Source: Methylobacillus sp.
GTDB lineage: Bacteria > Pseudomonadota > Gammaproteobacteria > Burkholderiales > Methylophilaceae
NCBI GenBank assembly: GCA_031277395.1
Contig: JAITML010000032.1
Span: 57,754 to 121,753, forward strand
DNA length: 64,000 bases
Direction of reading: 5' to 3'
In this document: one piece after another, positions 54,958-64,000 of the stretch
How positions within the stretch are numbered: the stretch's first letter is position 1
How the letters are laid out: the number at the start of each line of letters is the position of its first letter
The notes under the pieces: generated by a model
Databases searched by the model: none
The model's input: the letters and a program-made list of their open reading frames with translations, nothing else
What the model was told of the DNA's origin: nothing
Translations under genes and position numbers: made by a program

Positions 54958-55276
54958 TTTTAACCTCCTTCATTCGGGTTTCAGCAATTCGACGCTCCGT
55001 CAGCGGAGTTTTGTCAGTCTTTTTCACAAAACTGTGCAGCATTACGATGCGGCGTCCCACCAACGTACAGTAAAACACGCGGGCAATACCTTCCGCCCCT
55101 TTCAACCGCAACTCAAACAAACCATTGCCAAAAGCTTTGGTGTGCGGCTCATGCAAGTTCGCCCCATCCACCATCATGCGATCAGTCAAAGCAACATAAC
55201 GCGCCGCCAAAGTTTTGGGCAATGCGAGTATCTCGGCTTGCACGGCATCGCTGTAATAGTGGATAGAATAGGGCAC
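54944..55276 (-). CDS. higB: HigB/RelE-type toxin
   Basis: A 110-residue toxin of the Gp49/HigB group: YSDAVQAEILALPKTLAARYVALTDRM, GNGLFELRLKGAEGIARVFYCTLVGRRIVMLHSFVKKTDKTPLTERRIAETRMKE. These proteins cut mRNA at the ribosome. The K-T-TPxxE-IxxAxxR-type end is intact, so it may be active. Confidence 0.88.
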   Translation of the reverse strand: MPYSIHYYSDAVQAEILALPKTLAARYVALTDRMMVDGANLHEPHTKAFGNGLFELRLKGAEGIARVFYCTLVGRRIVMLHSFVKKTDKTPLTERRIAETRMKEVKNADT

Positions 55277-55285
55277 CGGAAAATA

Positions 55286-55301
55286 TTAACAAATATGTTA
55301 A
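55286..55301. promoter_or_regulatory. Palindromic operator of higBA
   Basis: TTAACAAATATGTTAA consists of perfect 6-bp arms around AATA, placed 10 nt before the higB start and in an AT-rich stretch that includes TAATATT. It is the likely HigA (or HigBA) autorepression site. Confidence 0.7.
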
Positions 55302-55320
55302 CATCATGCAACCAGCCGTC

Positions 55321-57468
55321 TTACCGCCCCGAAAAATGCCGCTTCGCCGGTTTGTTGTGGCCTTTGACTTTGGGCACTCCTTCCTTGATTCGGCGCTTTT
55401 CACCAGCATCGTTTGCCATCTTCGGCTGCCAGCTTGGCACGAGATGTTTCTTGCTGTTGCCGATGAGGTCATCGCGCCCCATTTCCTTGAGAGCCTCACG
55501 CAGCAGCGGCCAGTTCGCGGGATCGTGGTAGCGTAAAAAGGCTTTGTGCAGGCGGCGTTTTCCGCCTGTTTTTGGTACGGGCACATCTTCGCTGGATTTG
55601 GTGACTTTGCGCAGCGGATTTTTGCCGGAGTGATACATCGCAGTAGCCATCGCCATCGGCGTGGGTGTGAAATTTTGCACTTGATCCAGCCGGAAATTGT
55701 TGGCCTTGAGCCAGAGCGCGAGGTTGAGCATATCTTCGTCGCGCGTGCCGGGGTGTGAAGCAATGAAATAAGGAATGAGGTATTGTTCCTTGCCCGCTTC
55801 CTTCGAAAATTTTTCGAACATTTCCTTGAATGCCTGATACGCACCCATGCCGGGTTTCATCATTTTGGCGAGCACGGCATCTTCGCTGTGTTCAGGCGCA
55901 ATTTTGAGGTAGCCGCCGACATGGTGTTGCACTAGTTCTTTCACATATTCCGGCGATTTCACCGCGAGGTCGTAACGCAAACCGGAACCGATGAGGATTT
56001 TTTTCACGCCAGGAATCGCGCGCGCTTTGCGGTAAAGCTGCGTCAGCGCCGAATGATCGGTATTGAGATTTTCACAAATACCGGGATAGACGCACGAAAG
56101 CTTGCGGCAATTTTCTTCGATTTCCTCACTCTTGCAACCAAGGCGGTACATGTTCGCCGTTGGGCCTCCGAGATCAGAAATGGTGCCGGTGTAGCCTTCC
56201 ACCTTGTCGCGGATTTCCTCGATTTCACGCAATATGGATTCTTCGGAGCGGCTTTGTATGATGCGCCCTTCGTGCTCGGTGATCGAACAAAAAGTGCAGC
56301 CGCCGAAACAGCCGCGCATGATGTTAACTGAGAAACGTATCATCTCCCACGCCGGAATTTTCGCGCCCTTGTAATCCGGATGCGGCGCGCGCGCATAAGG
56401 CAGATCGTAAACGTAATCCATTTCTTTCGTAGTGAGCGGAATCGGCGGCGGGTTGAGCCACACGTCGCGATCACCGTGGCGTTGCACAAGCGCACGCGCA
56501 TTGCCGGGATTGGATTCCAGATGCAACACGCGCGAAGCGTGCGCGTACATGACAGGATTGACCGCGACCAATTCGTAATCGGGCAGACGCACTACCTGCC
56601 GATCACGCGGCACGCGCGCGGGACGGTGGATGGTAATGGGCTGCGCGCCAATTGCATGCGGTGCATCCGCAACGCCATCCGATGCGCACGCCGCGCCCTC
56701 ACTCATTTGCATCGCATAGGGATCGGGATGCGGATCAACGCGACCCGGCTTATCCATCATCGCGGAATCAACTTCCAGCCACTCCTCGGGAATATTTTTG
56801 CGCAGAAAAGCCGTGCCACGCAGATCGGTGATGTCGCGGATATTTTCGCCCGCCGCGAGCCTATGCGTTAGCTCCACCAGCGCGCGCTCGGCATTGCCGT
56901 AAACCAGCATATCCGCCTTGGAATCCACCAGCACGGAACGGCGCACCTTGTCCGACCAATAATCGTAATGCGCGATGCGGCGCAAACTCGCCTCGATGCC
57001 GCCGATGATGATGTTGGCATCAGGATATGCCTCGCGACAGCGCTGTGCATACACGAGCACAGTGCGATCAGGCCGCTTGTTTGGCTCGGCGCTGGGCGTG
57101 TAGGCATCGTCGGAACGTATCTTGCGATCGGCCGTATAACGATTGACCATGGAATCCATATTGCCCGCGCTGATGCCGAAATAGAGATTCGGCTTGCCAA
57201 GAACCTTGAACGCCTTGGCCGATTGCCAATCCGGCTGACTAATACCGCCGACGCGAAAACCCTGCGCTTCAAGCAATCGCCCAACCAGCGCCACGCCAAA
57301 GCTCGGGTGGTCGATATAGGCGTCGCCATTGACCAGTATTACGTCGCAAGAATCCCAACTCAACGCCTCCATCTCGGCGCGCGACATCGGCAGAAACGGC
57401 GCGATACCGAAACGTTTGGCCCAGTACGGGCGATAGGAGAAAAGCGCCTTGGGCGCGAAATGGTTCAT
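55321..57468 (-). CDS. YgiQ-family radical SAM protein
   Basis: A 715-residue protein. It starts at [21 protein letters not shown] (57468). An N-terminal B12-like domain ([35 protein letters not shown]) is followed by the radical SAM site CFGGCTFCS (three Cys for a 4Fe-4S cluster) and a C-terminal DUF3362-like part ([36 protein letters not shown]). YgiQ proteins are widespread, but their reaction is unknown. Length is typical. Confidence 0.92.
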   Translation of the reverse strand: MNHFAPKALFSYRPYWAKRFGIAPFLPMSRAEMEALSWDSCDVILVNGDAYIDHPSFGVALVGRLLEAQGFRVGGISQPDWQSAKAFKVLGKPNLYFGISAGNMDSMVNRYTADRKIRSDDAYTPSAEPNKRPDRTVLVYAQRCREAYPDANIIIGGIEASLRRIAHYDYWSDKVRRSVLVDSKADMLVYGNAERALVELTHRLAAGENIRDITDLRGTAFLRKNIPEEWLEVDSAMMDKPGRVDPHPDPYAMQMSEGAACASDGVADAPHAIGAQPITIHRPARVPRDRQVVRLPDYELVAVNPVMYAHASRVLHLESNPGNARALVQRHGDRDVWLNPPPIPLTTKEMDYVYDLPYARAPHPDYKGAKIPAWEMIRFSVNIMRGCFGGCTFCSITEHEGRIIQSRSEESILREIEEIRDKVEGYTGTISDLGGPTANMYRLGCKSEEIEENCRKLSCVYPGICENLNTDHSALTQLYRKARAIPGVKKILIGSGLRYDLAVKSPEYVKELVQHHVGGYLKIAPEHSEDAVLAKMMKPGMGAYQAFKEMFEKFSKEAGKEQYLIPYFIASHPGTRDEDMLNLALWLKANNFRLDQVQNFTPTPMAMATAMYHSGKNPLRKVTKSSEDVPVPKTGGKRRLHKAFLRYHDPANWPLLREALKEMGRDDLIGNSKKHLVPSWQPKMANDAGEKRRIKEGVPKVKGHNKPAKRHFSGR

Positions 57469-57528
57469 CTTGGGAATTTTACAGGGGACGGAGAGGTTTA
57501 CGAAGAAAGTTTCCTTGCACATAAACAC

Positions 57529-57788
57529 CCAATCTGCTGGCCAATTGCGACGATCGGGTGAAAAAGAATGAAATCAGGCATTATTGGATACAGAATCAGG
57601 TATCAAGGAGCCTGCCATGATCGAGAATCAGTAAACCCAAAAACAAGTACGTCATTCTCTTCCCTCGTGGGAGAAGGCTGGGGGAAGGTGCATAAAGAAG
57701 ATAAAGCCAAGACCTCTCTCAATAGAAGAGGGAATTTTCAATCTCCGATGATCTTTCACTTGTACTGGCTTCATACAGACGTACATCT
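57529..57788. other. Intergenic stretch with remnant of a dispersed repeat
   Basis: No gene is supported. The part around 57660-57690 (CCCTCGTGGGAGAAGGCTGG) resembles the CTCTCCC/GGGAGAAGG-type intergenic repeat seen in many proteobacterial genomes, here degenerate. A short inverted CCTCTCTCAATAGAAGAGGG follows at ~57713. Confidence 0.45.
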
Positions 57789-58373
57789 TTAATCAACAGC
57801 CTTGCTCCCGGCAAGCTTCCGCACGATCTCCAGTGACTTCATGACGTTCTCATCCGGCCTCATGCCACCAATCACAGCGGCGATCTTACCGTCCTGGGTA
57901 ATGATGAATGTGGCGCGCTCGACAAAATCGTGGTCGAGATCTTCGCCGCGCGTGTTCTTCATGCCGGGGCGGCCTGCCGAGATTTTCAGGTCATAGCTGC
58001 GGGCGATCTTCCCGTCGGCATCTGCGGCTACCGGCAATTTTCCGGCACAGTATTGCGGGTCGGCGGAAAAGGCGTTCAAGGTGGCGATTTTATCTGCGGA
58101 GATGCCGATTACCGAGGCGTGTGCTGCGATAAACTGGTCCATGTTTTCAGCAAAAGTGTGCGCCTGGATATTGCATCCGGAAGTGAAGGCCCCAGGGTAG
58201 AAATACACCACCACCGGCCCGCGCTTCAATGCATCCGTCAGACTGTAGGTGAATTCCCTGCCCGCGAGGGAGGCCTGCGCGGTGAACGCAGGCGCGGCAG
58301 CCCCAGTGGACAGGGCAGCAAAAACAGGCAAAGCGACGGCACAGCACAGCAAGATCAGCGAAAGGCGTTTCAT
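57789..58373 (-). CDS. Exported peroxiredoxin (AhpC/TSA family)
   Basis: A 194-residue protein from ATG 58373, with AAGGAGG upstream. Residues 1-19 form a signal peptide (RLSLILLCCAVALPVFA). The peroxidatic site is YFYPGAFTSGCNIQA (PxxxTxxC); a later Cys (PQYCAGKLPVAAD) could resolve it. Close to BCP-type or thiol-peroxidase proteins; it likely removes peroxides in the periplasm. The gene sits against the stub at 58384. Confidence 0.85.
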   Translation of the reverse strand: MKRLSLILLCCAVALPVFAALSTGAAAPAFTAQASLAGREFTYSLTDALKRGPVVVYFYPGAFTSGCNIQAHTFAENMDQFIAAHASVIGISADKIATLNAFSADPQYCAGKLPVAADADGKIARSYDLKISAGRPGMKNTRGEDLDHDFVERATFIITQDGKIAAVIGGMRPDENVMKSLEIVRKLAGSKAVD

Positions 58374-58383
58374 CGTATCCTCC

Positions 58384-58506
58384 TTAAACACAAGTGGCTT
58401 CGTTACGAAGATAACAAAGGATCAGTCCCTCAAAGTCAGTGCCTTTTCCCCGTTCAGTGACGGCGGCTTGGCGGTAGGTGGTTAGTAGTGTGGTTAAGGC
58501 AGACAT
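58384..58506 (-). pseudogene. N-terminal stub of a type ISP-like restriction/helicase gene
   Basis: The frame reads MSALTTLLTTYRQAAVTERGKG..., continuing FEGLILCYLRNEATCV and stopping. Large DEAD/DEAH restriction-helicase proteins of the type ISP kind begin with nearly this phrase (LLxTYRxAAxTEREKGTYFEELIxxYLRNEATY). Here only 40 codons remain; the TAA runs directly into the AAGGAGG ribosome site of the peroxiredoxin gene. This is probably the remnant of a deletion. Confidence 0.6.
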
Positions 58507-58643
58507 CAGAAAACCTCCTTCCCTACAGCAACACCAAACGAGATTTCGCCATGCAGGTTGTCCAGCGCAATGCCGGCGACCAGCGCTTCAAATTCATTGC
58601 TGCAAACCAACTCAATCACGGCACCCTCGTCTCTTTCAGACAT
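58506..58643 (-). CDS. Small hypothetical protein, companion of the restriction stub
   Basis: A 45-residue frame (MSERDEGAVIELVCSNEFEALVAG..., ending ISFGVAVGKEVF) that ends TGATG with the stub's start and has GGAAGG before the stub. It could be an intact short gene or the tail of a damaged one; no domain recognised. Confidence 0.45.
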   Translation of the reverse strand: MSERDEGAVIELVCSNEFEALVAGIALDNLHGEISFGVAVGKEVF

Positions 58644-58767
58644 AAACGAATGTAGATGCTATACAGGAATCAGCAGGCAACGCAAGAAATTCACGAACTA
58701 AGTCAAACCAAAACTATGACATGCAACGATACCGGCCCATTTTTCACCGCTTGGCCTTATCATTAAC

Positions 58768-58788
58768 GGTAAGGTTCGCGACCTTACC
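58768..58788. promoter_or_regulatory. Inverted repeat upstream of the copper genes
   Basis: GGTAAGGT (58768-58775) and ACCTTACC (58781-58788) are perfect 8-bp arms around TCGCG, 20 nt before the chaperone ATG. A CCTTA...TAAGG pairing further left (58755-58774) also resembles MerR/CueR boxes. It is a candidate metal-regulator site or a 5' mRNA stem. Confidence 0.5.
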
Positions 58789-58808
58789 CAACCAAAGAGG
58801 AAAATATC

Positions 58809-59003
58809 ATGCATATCTTTACCGTCAGTGACATGGTTTGCGGCGGCTGCGCTTCGAACATCACGCAGGCCGTCCAGCGCGTTGATCCCGACGCCAAGGT
58901 TCAGGCTGACCCTGCAACCAAGCGTGTTGCCGTGGAAAGCCAGCGCCTCGCATCGGAAATCGCCCAGGCCATCGCTGCTGCGGGCTATCACATCGCCGAA
59001 TAA
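58809..59003 (+). CDS. Copper chaperone (HMA domain)
   Basis: A 64-residue heavy-metal-associated domain: [44 protein letters not shown]. The CGGC motif binds Cu(I) and would pass it to the ATPase encoded 19 nt downstream. Size matches CopZ-type proteins. Confidence 0.9.
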   Translation: MHIFTVSDMVCGGCASNITQAVQRVDPDAKVQADPATKRVAVESQRLASEIAQAIAAAGYHIAE

Positions 59004-59022
59004 AACTTCGCCGGATGATTCC

Positions 59023-61251
59023 ATGAACGCAGCATCGCCATTACGTCTCGCCATCGAGGGCATGCGCTGCGCCGGTTGCGTCGCGAGCGTGGAAACCGCA
59101 TTGCGCGGCGTGGCGGGCGTGGCCGAGGCGAACGTCAATTTCGCCGATCACACCGCCGAGGTGCGCGGCGCGGTTGCTGCTTTGACGCTGATCGCCGCAG
59201 TTGAAAAAGCCGGTTATCGCGCGAGCGAAATCGTGGACGAAGAAGCCGCAGAGCGCGAAAAGCAGGCGACGGAAAAAATACGTTACCGGGCGTTGCTGCG
59301 CAAATCCGTATTCGCCCTGATCGTGGCCGTGCCCGCGCTCGCATTCGGTTTCCCCGCGATGCTGGGCGGGGCGATGCCGCACACGCTCATGCATTGGGGA
59401 TCGCCCGTGCTCGCGCTGCTGACGCTCGCGGTGATGCTGTATTCCGGCCCGCAATTTTTCACCGGCGCATGGAAATCGCTGCGCAACCGCGCGGCGACCA
59501 TGGATACGTTGATCGCGCTCGGCATGGGCGCGGCATGGGGCTATTCCGTGGCGGTAACAGTGGCTCCCGCGTGGTTTCCAGCAGGCGCTGCGGAACCTTT
59601 CTGGGATGTGATCCCCGTGGTTATCGGTCTGGTCGTGCTCGGGCAGGCGCTGGAAATGCGCGCGCGCGGACGCACTTCCGAAGCGGTGCAACGTCTCATC
59701 GGTCTGCGCCCCAAAACGGCGCGCGTGGTGCGCGCAGGCCAGGAGATCGATATTCCGTTATCCGAAGTGCGAGTCGGCGATACGGTACGCGTGCGACCGG
59801 GCGAAAAAATTCCGGTGGACGGCGCGGTGATCGAGGGCAGTTCGCGGGTGGATGAATCCATGCTGACCGGCGAACCCATGCCGGTCGAAAAACAACCCGG
59901 CAGCGAGGTGAGCGGCGGAACGCTCAACAAGAACGGCACCCTGCTGTTCACCGCGACGCGCGTCGGCAAGGACACGGCCTTGTCGCGCATCGTGGAAATG
60001 GTGCGGCAGGCGCAAGGCGCCAAGCCCGCCATCGGACGCATCGCTGACCGCGTCGCTGCCTGGTTTGTGCCCGTCGTGCTGGTTATCGCCGCGATCGCGT
60101 TTATTGTCTGGTTCAGTCTCGGCCCTGAGCCGCGCCTCAACCACGCGATGGTCGCCGCCGTGACGGTGCTGGTCATCGCCTGCCCTTGCGCGCTCGGGCT
60201 TGCCACGCCGATGTCGGTGATGGTGGGTGTCGGCAAGGCGGCTGAATACGGCATTTTGATACGCAATGGCGATGCCTTGCAGTTGACCGGACAACTCACG
60301 ACCGTGGTGCTCGACAAAACCGGCACGGTCACTCTGGGCAAACCCGCCGTTACCGCGCTCGTGCCGGCGGACGGCTGGAGCGAGGAGGAACTGCTGCGCG
60401 TCGCGGCGAGTCTCGAAACCGGCTCGGAGCATCCACTGGCCGAGGCCATAGTCGCCGCAGCGAACGCGCGCGGCTATACGCTTTCCTCTCCGCAGGCGTT
60501 TCAGGCGGTCGCGGGGCAAGGCGTGCAAGGCGTGGTGGATGGGCGAACGATACATTTCGGCAATGCGCGTTTTATGGAGCACGCAGAAGTGGCAACCGAA
60601 ACATTGCAAGATCAGGCGCATCAACTGGCTGGACAGGCGGCCACGCCCATGTTTCTCGCGGTGGATGGTCAACTCGCGGGTATTATCGCCGTCGCCGATC
60701 CGGTCAAGCCGGATTCACAGGCTGCCATCGCTCGTCTGCGCGCGCTTGGCATCAAGGTGGTCATGCTCACCGGCGACAATGCCGCGACCGCCGAAGCCGT
60801 GGCGCGGCAGGTCGGCATAGATAGCGTGCACGCCGAAGTGTTGCCGCAGGACAAGGATAAACAAGTCGCCGCGCTCATCGCGCAAGGCGAAAAAACCGGC
60901 ATGGTGGGCGACGGCATCAACGACGCGCCCGCCCTTGCCCGCGCCGATGTCGGCTTCGCCATAGGCAGCGGCACCGATGTTGCGATCGAGGCCGCCGATG
61001 TAACCCTGATGTCCGGCTCGCTGCATGGCATGGCCAATGCCGTCGCGATCTCGCGCGCCACCGTGCGCAATATTCGCCAGAATCTGTTCGGCGCGTTCAT
61101 CTACAACACGCTCGGCATTCCGGTCGCGGCGGGCGTGCTGTATCCCGCTTTCGGACTGCTGCTCAACCCGATGATCGCGGGCGCGGCCATGGCGATGTCG
61201 TCGGTCACGGTGGTAAGCAATGCCGGACGCTTGCGCTGGTTCCGGCCATAA
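59023..61251 (+). CDS. copA: Copper-exporting P1B-type ATPase
   Basis: A 742-residue pump starting at ATG 59023. One N-terminal HMA domain ([12 protein letters not shown], residues ~8-70) precedes eight membrane helices. Signatures: TGEPMP actuator, transport CPC in [14 protein letters not shown] phosphorylation site, SEHPLAEA (HP motif), [12 protein letters not shown] and the C-terminal [14 protein letters not shown] for Cu(I). It exports copper to the periplasm. A longer frame upstream (from 58828) is a shadow of the chaperone gene. Confidence 0.95.
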   Translation: MNAASPLRLAIEGMRCAGCVASVETALRGVAGVAEANVNFADHTAEVRGAVAALTLIAAVEKAGYRASEIVDEEAAEREKQATEKIRYRALLRKSVFALIVAVPALAFGFPAMLGGAMPHTLMHWGSPVLALLTLAVMLYSGPQFFTGAWKSLRNRAATMDTLIALGMGAAWGYSVAVTVAPAWFPAGAAEPFWDVIPVVIGLVVLGQALEMRARGRTSEAVQRLIGLRPKTARVVRAGQEIDIPLSEVRVGDTVRVRPGEKIPVDGAVIEGSSRVDESMLTGEPMPVEKQPGSEVSGGTLNKNGTLLFTATRVGKDTALSRIVEMVRQAQGAKPAIGRIADRVAAWFVPVVLVIAAIAFIVWFSLGPEPRLNHAMVAAVTVLVIACPCALGLATPMSVMVGVGKAAEYGILIRNGDALQLTGQLTTVVLDKTGTVTLGKPAVTALVPADGWSEEELLRVAASLETGSEHPLAEAIVAAANARGYTLSSPQAFQAVAGQGVQGVVDGRTIHFGNARFMEHAEVATETLQDQAHQLAGQAATPMFLAVDGQLAGIIAVADPVKPDSQAAIARLRALGIKVVMLTGDNAATAEAVARQVGIDSVHAEVLPQDKDKQVAALIAQGEKTGMVGDGINDAPALARADVGFAIGSGTDVAIEAADVTLMSGSLHGMANAVAISRATVRNIRQNLFGAFIYNTLGIPVAAGVLYPAFGLLLNPMIAGAAMAMSSVTVVSNAGRLRWFRP

Positions 61252-61279
61252 AAACCGTATGCGCCGCGAAAACTCCGCC

Positions 61280-61981
61280 ATGATTCCCTGGCTGGAACAC
61301 GACACACCTTTTCCACCGCTCGCAAACGCGCTGGATGAGCCGAACGGCCTGCTCGCCGCGGGCGCGGATCTCTCGCCGCGACGTCTGCTGCAGGCGTACC
61401 GGATGGGTATTTTTCCTTGGTACAGTCCCGGTCAGCCGCCGTTGTGGTGGAGCCCGAACCCGCGCATGGTGCTGTTTCCGGACGAGCTGAAAATTTCGCG
61501 CTCGCTCGCGCGGCGGCTCAAAAAACCGGATTATGAAATCCGCAGTGATACGGCGTTCCGCGAAGTGATGCTGGCATGCGCCTCCGCGCCGCGCGCCGGT
61601 CAGGGTGGCACCTGGATCGTGCCGGAAATCCTCGAAGGCTATTGCGGCCTGCATGCGCTCGGCTACGCGCACTCGGTCGAAACCTGGATGGATGGCAAGC
61701 TGGTTGGCGGGCTCTACGGCGTCGCGATTGGCCGCATGTTTTATGGCGAATCGATGTTTCACCGCGCCACGGACGCATCCAAGCTGGCGTTTGTGCATCT
61801 TGTGCGTCATCTGCAAAAACGGGGCTGCGGCATGATTGATTGCCAGATGCATACGGCGCATCTCGCGAGCCTGGGTGCGCGCGAAATTTCACGCGAGGAA
61901 TTTGCATGTCGGCTGGCCGAATGGATAAACTTGCAATCCGAGCCTCCTGAAAATTGGCACATCCATGACGCTGCCCACTGA
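61280..61981 (+). CDS. aat: Leucyl/phenylalanyl-tRNA-protein transferase
   Basis: A 233-residue enzyme that adds Leu or Phe to protein N-termini for N-end-rule degradation: [140 protein letters not shown]. The start at 61280 is the family start; no clear ribosome site. Confidence 0.95.
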   Translation: MIPWLEHDTPFPPLANALDEPNGLLAAGADLSPRRLLQAYRMGIFPWYSPGQPPLWWSPNPRMVLFPDELKISRSLARRLKKPDYEIRSDTAFREVMLACASAPRAGQGGTWIVPEILEGYCGLHALGYAHSVETWMDGKLVGGLYGVAIGRMFYGESMFHRATDASKLAFVHLVRHLQKRGCGMIDCQMHTAHLASLGAREISREEFACRLAEWINLQSEPPENWHIHDAAH

Positions 61982-62690
61982 ACCACCGCTGCAACGCATC
62001 CAGTTTTATGTCAGCACGCCCTACCCGTGCGGCTATCTGGATGACAGGCAGGCGCAATCGCTCATCGCCGCGCCGCATCATCTGATCGACAACCGCGTTT
62101 ACAGCGAATTGATACAGAATGGTTTTCGCCGCAGTGGAAAATTTGTCTATCGCCCGCATTGCGAAAACTGCAATGCCTGCGTGCCGGTGCGCGTGCCGGT
62201 CGAAATTTTTCAACCATCGCGCAGCCAGCGCCGCGCGTGGAAACGTCACGAAAACCTCACCGCCGAAATAGTGAGCCTGCATTATTCCGAGGAACACTTC
62301 CTCCTCTATCGCGCTTATCAAAATGCCCGCCATCCCGGCGGCGGCATGGACGCGGACGACGCGGAGCAATACCACAACTTTCTTGCTCAAAGCAATGTGC
62401 AAACCGTGCTCGTGGAATTCCGCGAGCACGGCCAACTCCGCATGGTCAGCGTCGTGGATTGCGTCCAGGACGGTCTATCCGCCGTCTATACCTTCTACGA
62501 CAACAACCCCGCCGCCAGCTACGGCACCTACAGCGTGCTCTGGCTCATCGAATGGTGCCGCCAGTTCAATCTGCCGCACCTTTACCTCGGCTACTGGATC
62601 GCCGAAAGCCGAAAGATGGCATACAAGCACGGATTCCAGCCGTTGGAGGCGCTGGTGGAAGGAACGTGGAAAAAATTTCACACGCCGTGA
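61965..62690 (+). CDS. bpt: Aspartate/glutamate leucyltransferase (arginyltransferase family)
   Basis: A 241-residue Ate1-like transferase that tags Asp/Glu N-termini: [114 protein letters not shown]. It overlaps aat, with which it forms the bacterial N-end-rule pair. Confidence 0.93.
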   Translation: MTLPTEPPLQRIQFYVSTPYPCGYLDDRQAQSLIAAPHHLIDNRVYSELIQNGFRRSGKFVYRPHCENCNACVPVRVPVEIFQPSRSQRRAWKRHENLTAEIVSLHYSEEHFLLYRAYQNARHPGGGMDADDAEQYHNFLAQSNVQTVLVEFREHGQLRMVSVVDCVQDGLSAVYTFYDNNPAASYGTYSVLWLIEWCRQFNLPHLYLGYWIAESRKMAYKHGFQPLEALVEGTWKKFHTP

Positions 62691-62734
62691 ACTTTAACCG
62701 TACCCGCTGGTCACACATACGCTCATCTTCATGA

Positions 62735-62768
62735 GCTGCTGGTTCGAAGTCCCCCTCTTCGAAGCAGC
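62735..62768 (+). other. Long stem-loop downstream of bpt
   Basis: TTCGAAG (62743-62749) pairs with CTTCGAA (62757-62763) around a T-C5-T loop, and GCTGC (62735-62739) with GCAGC (62764-62768) extends the stem after a small bulge. It is followed at once by a terminator, which together give a compact structured RNA unit. Confidence 0.5.
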
Positions 62769-62771
62769 CAC

Positions 62772-62817
62772 AAGCCCGCTCGGCAGCATTCGTCGCAATA
62801 CTACCGAGCGGGCTTTT
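62772..62817 (+). terminator. Terminator after aat-bpt
   Basis: AAGCCCGCTCGG (62772-62783) pairs perfectly with CCGAGCGGGCTT (62804-62815) around a 20-nt loop and ends in TTTT. It closes the copA/aat/bpt transcripts before tyrA. Confidence 0.85.
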
Positions 62818-62893
62818 CCATGCCTGTCGCGCCCGGAAACCCGGCGTGGCATCGTGTTAGAATGCTTCCCTCTTTCGCACGCTTGGCAATTTC

Positions 62894-63754
62894 ATGCTCG
62901 ACAAACTGGTCATCGCTGGCGTCGGTCTTATCGGCGGTTCCGTTGCGCTTGCGGCGCGGCGCGGAAATCTTGCGCGGCGCATTGTGGGTGTCGGGCGCGC
63001 GAGCGAGAGCATCAACAATGCGATCAAGCTGGGTGTTATTGATGCTGCCGAGCTGCTGGAGCAGGCGGCGAATGCCGATCTCATCATGCTTGCGATGCCA
63101 GTCGGACAAATGCCGGGTGTAATGTCAGCATTGCGCCCGCATTTGGGAGTGAAAACACTCATCACCGATGCGGGCAGCACCAAGGGCGACGTGGTTGCGG
63201 CCGCGTGCGCGCATCTGGGTGATGCATTGTCACGTTTTATCCCCGGTCATCCGATTGCGGGCGCGGAGAAAAGCGGTGTTGCGGCGGCAACAGCGGAGTT
63301 GTTTGACGGCAAGAGCGTGGTGTTGACACCGCTGGTGGAAAATACGGCGGCGGATGTGCAGACCATCGCCGATTTCTGGCTCGGCTGCGGCGCGAAGGTA
63401 AGTAAAATGCCGGTGGAATTGCATGACCGCATTTTCGCCGCGATCAGCCATTTGCCGCACGTGCTCGCATTTGCATTGGTCGAGGAAATCGCGCGTCGCC
63501 CGAATGCGGACCAGTTGTTTGGTTTCGCCGCGGGCGGCTTCCGTGATTTTTCACGCATCGCAGGCAGTTCACCCGAAATGTGGCGCGATATTTGTCTTGC
63601 GAATCGCCCCGCGCTGCTGGCTGAGCTTGACGCTTACACCGCCCGTTTGCAACAGATGCGTGAACTGATATCCGCAGAGGATGGTCACGCGCTTGCCGAA
63701 ATCTTCGAGCACGCCAGCAATGCCCGTAACGCATGGGCGAACTCGCGCAACTAA
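62894..63754 (+). CDS. tyrA: Prephenate dehydrogenase
   Basis: A 286-residue NAD(P)-dependent enzyme of tyrosine synthesis: VIAGVGLIGGSVALAARR (dinucleotide fold), DAGSTKGDVVAAA, FIPGHPIAGAEKSGVAAATAELFDGKSVVLTP and HDRIFAAISHLPHVLAFALVEE, then GGFRDFSRIAGSSPEMWRDI. A stand-alone dehydrogenase without chorismate mutase. It precedes aroA, a common betaproteobacterial order. Confidence 0.93.
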   Translation: MLDKLVIAGVGLIGGSVALAARRGNLARRIVGVGRASESINNAIKLGVIDAAELLEQAANADLIMLAMPVGQMPGVMSALRPHLGVKTLITDAGSTKGDVVAAACAHLGDALSRFIPGHPIAGAEKSGVAAATAELFDGKSVVLTPLVENTAADVQTIADFWLGCGAKVSKMPVELHDRIFAAISHLPHVLAFALVEEIARRPNADQLFGFAAGGFRDFSRIAGSSPEMWRDICLANRPALLAELDAYTARLQQMRELISAEDGHALAEIFEHASNARNAWANSRN

Positions 63755-63806
63755 CAATCGCTCACCCTTCGACAGACTCGGGACAAACGGAAAATAATAT
63801 TCAAAC

Positions 63807-64000
63807 ATGGAAACCCTGAATCTCGCCCCTGTCCGCCACGCGCGCGGCACAATCAAACTCCCCGGCTCCAAGAGCATTTCCAACCGCACCCTCCTGCTTG
63901 CAGCGCTGGCCGACGGAACCACGCATATCCGCGATCTACTTGCTTCGGACGACACCGCGCGCATGCTGGATGCGCTCAAGATGCTCGGTGTGCCGCTGGA
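63807..64000 (+). CDS. aroA: 3-phosphoshikimate 1-carboxyvinyltransferase (EPSP synthase), 5' part
   Basis: The first 64 codons are present before the right edge: [20 protein letters not shown], then [17 protein letters not shown] with the conserved PGSKSISNR loop that binds phosphoenolpyruvate and shikimate-3-phosphate, and [18 protein letters not shown]. Shikimate pathway, sixth step. Confidence 0.95.
   Translation, partial: METLNLAPVRHARGTIKLPGSKSISNRTLLLAALADGTTHIRDLLASDDTARMLDALKMLGVPL

Noticed and set aside
62735..62768. Possible tRNA (GGTTCGAAGTCCCC looks like a T arm)
   Set aside because: No acceptor, D or anticodon arms can be built around it; it is a simple hairpin.

Overview
The window looks like the chromosome of a betaproteobacterium, probably of the Nitrosomonadales/Gallionellaceae kind. 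The evidence is gene order: thrS-infC-rpmI-rplT-pheS-pheT-ihfA-merR next to tRNA-Pro, and a 14-gene nuoA-N operon followed by a DUF2818 gene and a Nudix gene and preceded by tRNA-Leu, secG and tpiA. The exact genus cannot be fixed from the sequence alone.

Region 1 (1 to about 18,344) is one end of an integrated temperate tailed phage. Its integrase sits against the 3' end of tRNA-Pro(GGG); the other attachment site and the head/tail genes lie left of the window. A repressor/Cro-like pair (8,099-9,107) divides two early operons. The leftward operon (8,347 to 1) carries DNA adenine methylase, a replication initiator with repeats inside its gene, primase, DnaB-type helicase, NinB, an anti-Thoeris-like DUF2829 protein, a Ref-type nuclease, DUF1064 and the terminase subunits. 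It also carries two free-standing HNH endonuclease genes, and an intein begins inside the Walker A motif of the large terminase at the left edge. The rightward operon (promoter near 11,590, genes 11,757-18,269) carries an SSB-like protein, Gp157, Rha, many small tightly overlapping unknown genes, DUF4224 and the integrase. The same 14-bp operator lies in the promoters of both operons. Between repressor and right operon (9,111-11,560) lies a cargo island: small membrane and secreted proteins, a secreted HNH protein, an unusual toxin-antitoxin-like pair, and a palindrome-rich noncoding stretch.

Region 2 (18,344-29,655): tRNA-Pro, a large Pmp-like autotransporter that looks inserted between merR and tRNA-Pro, then the leftward translation cluster (merR, ihfA, pheT, pheS, rplT, rpmI, infC with an ATC start, thrS) and tRNA-Val.

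Region 3 (29,700-48,604): a group II PLP decarboxylase, then the leftward cluster cysK, tpiA, secG, tRNA-Leu, nuoA-N, DUF2818 and Nudix hydrolase. The nuo genes encode the complete 14-subunit proton-pumping complex I.

Region 4 (48,605-64,000): EAL phosphodiesterase, Bcr/CflA efflux pump, recQ-eamA-rluF-like operon, higBA toxin-antitoxin, YgiQ radical SAM protein, a periplasmic peroxiredoxin beside the stub of a lost type ISP-like restriction/helicase gene, a copper chaperone and copper ATPase pair, the aat-bpt N-end-rule pair, a strong terminator, then tyrA and the start of aroA.
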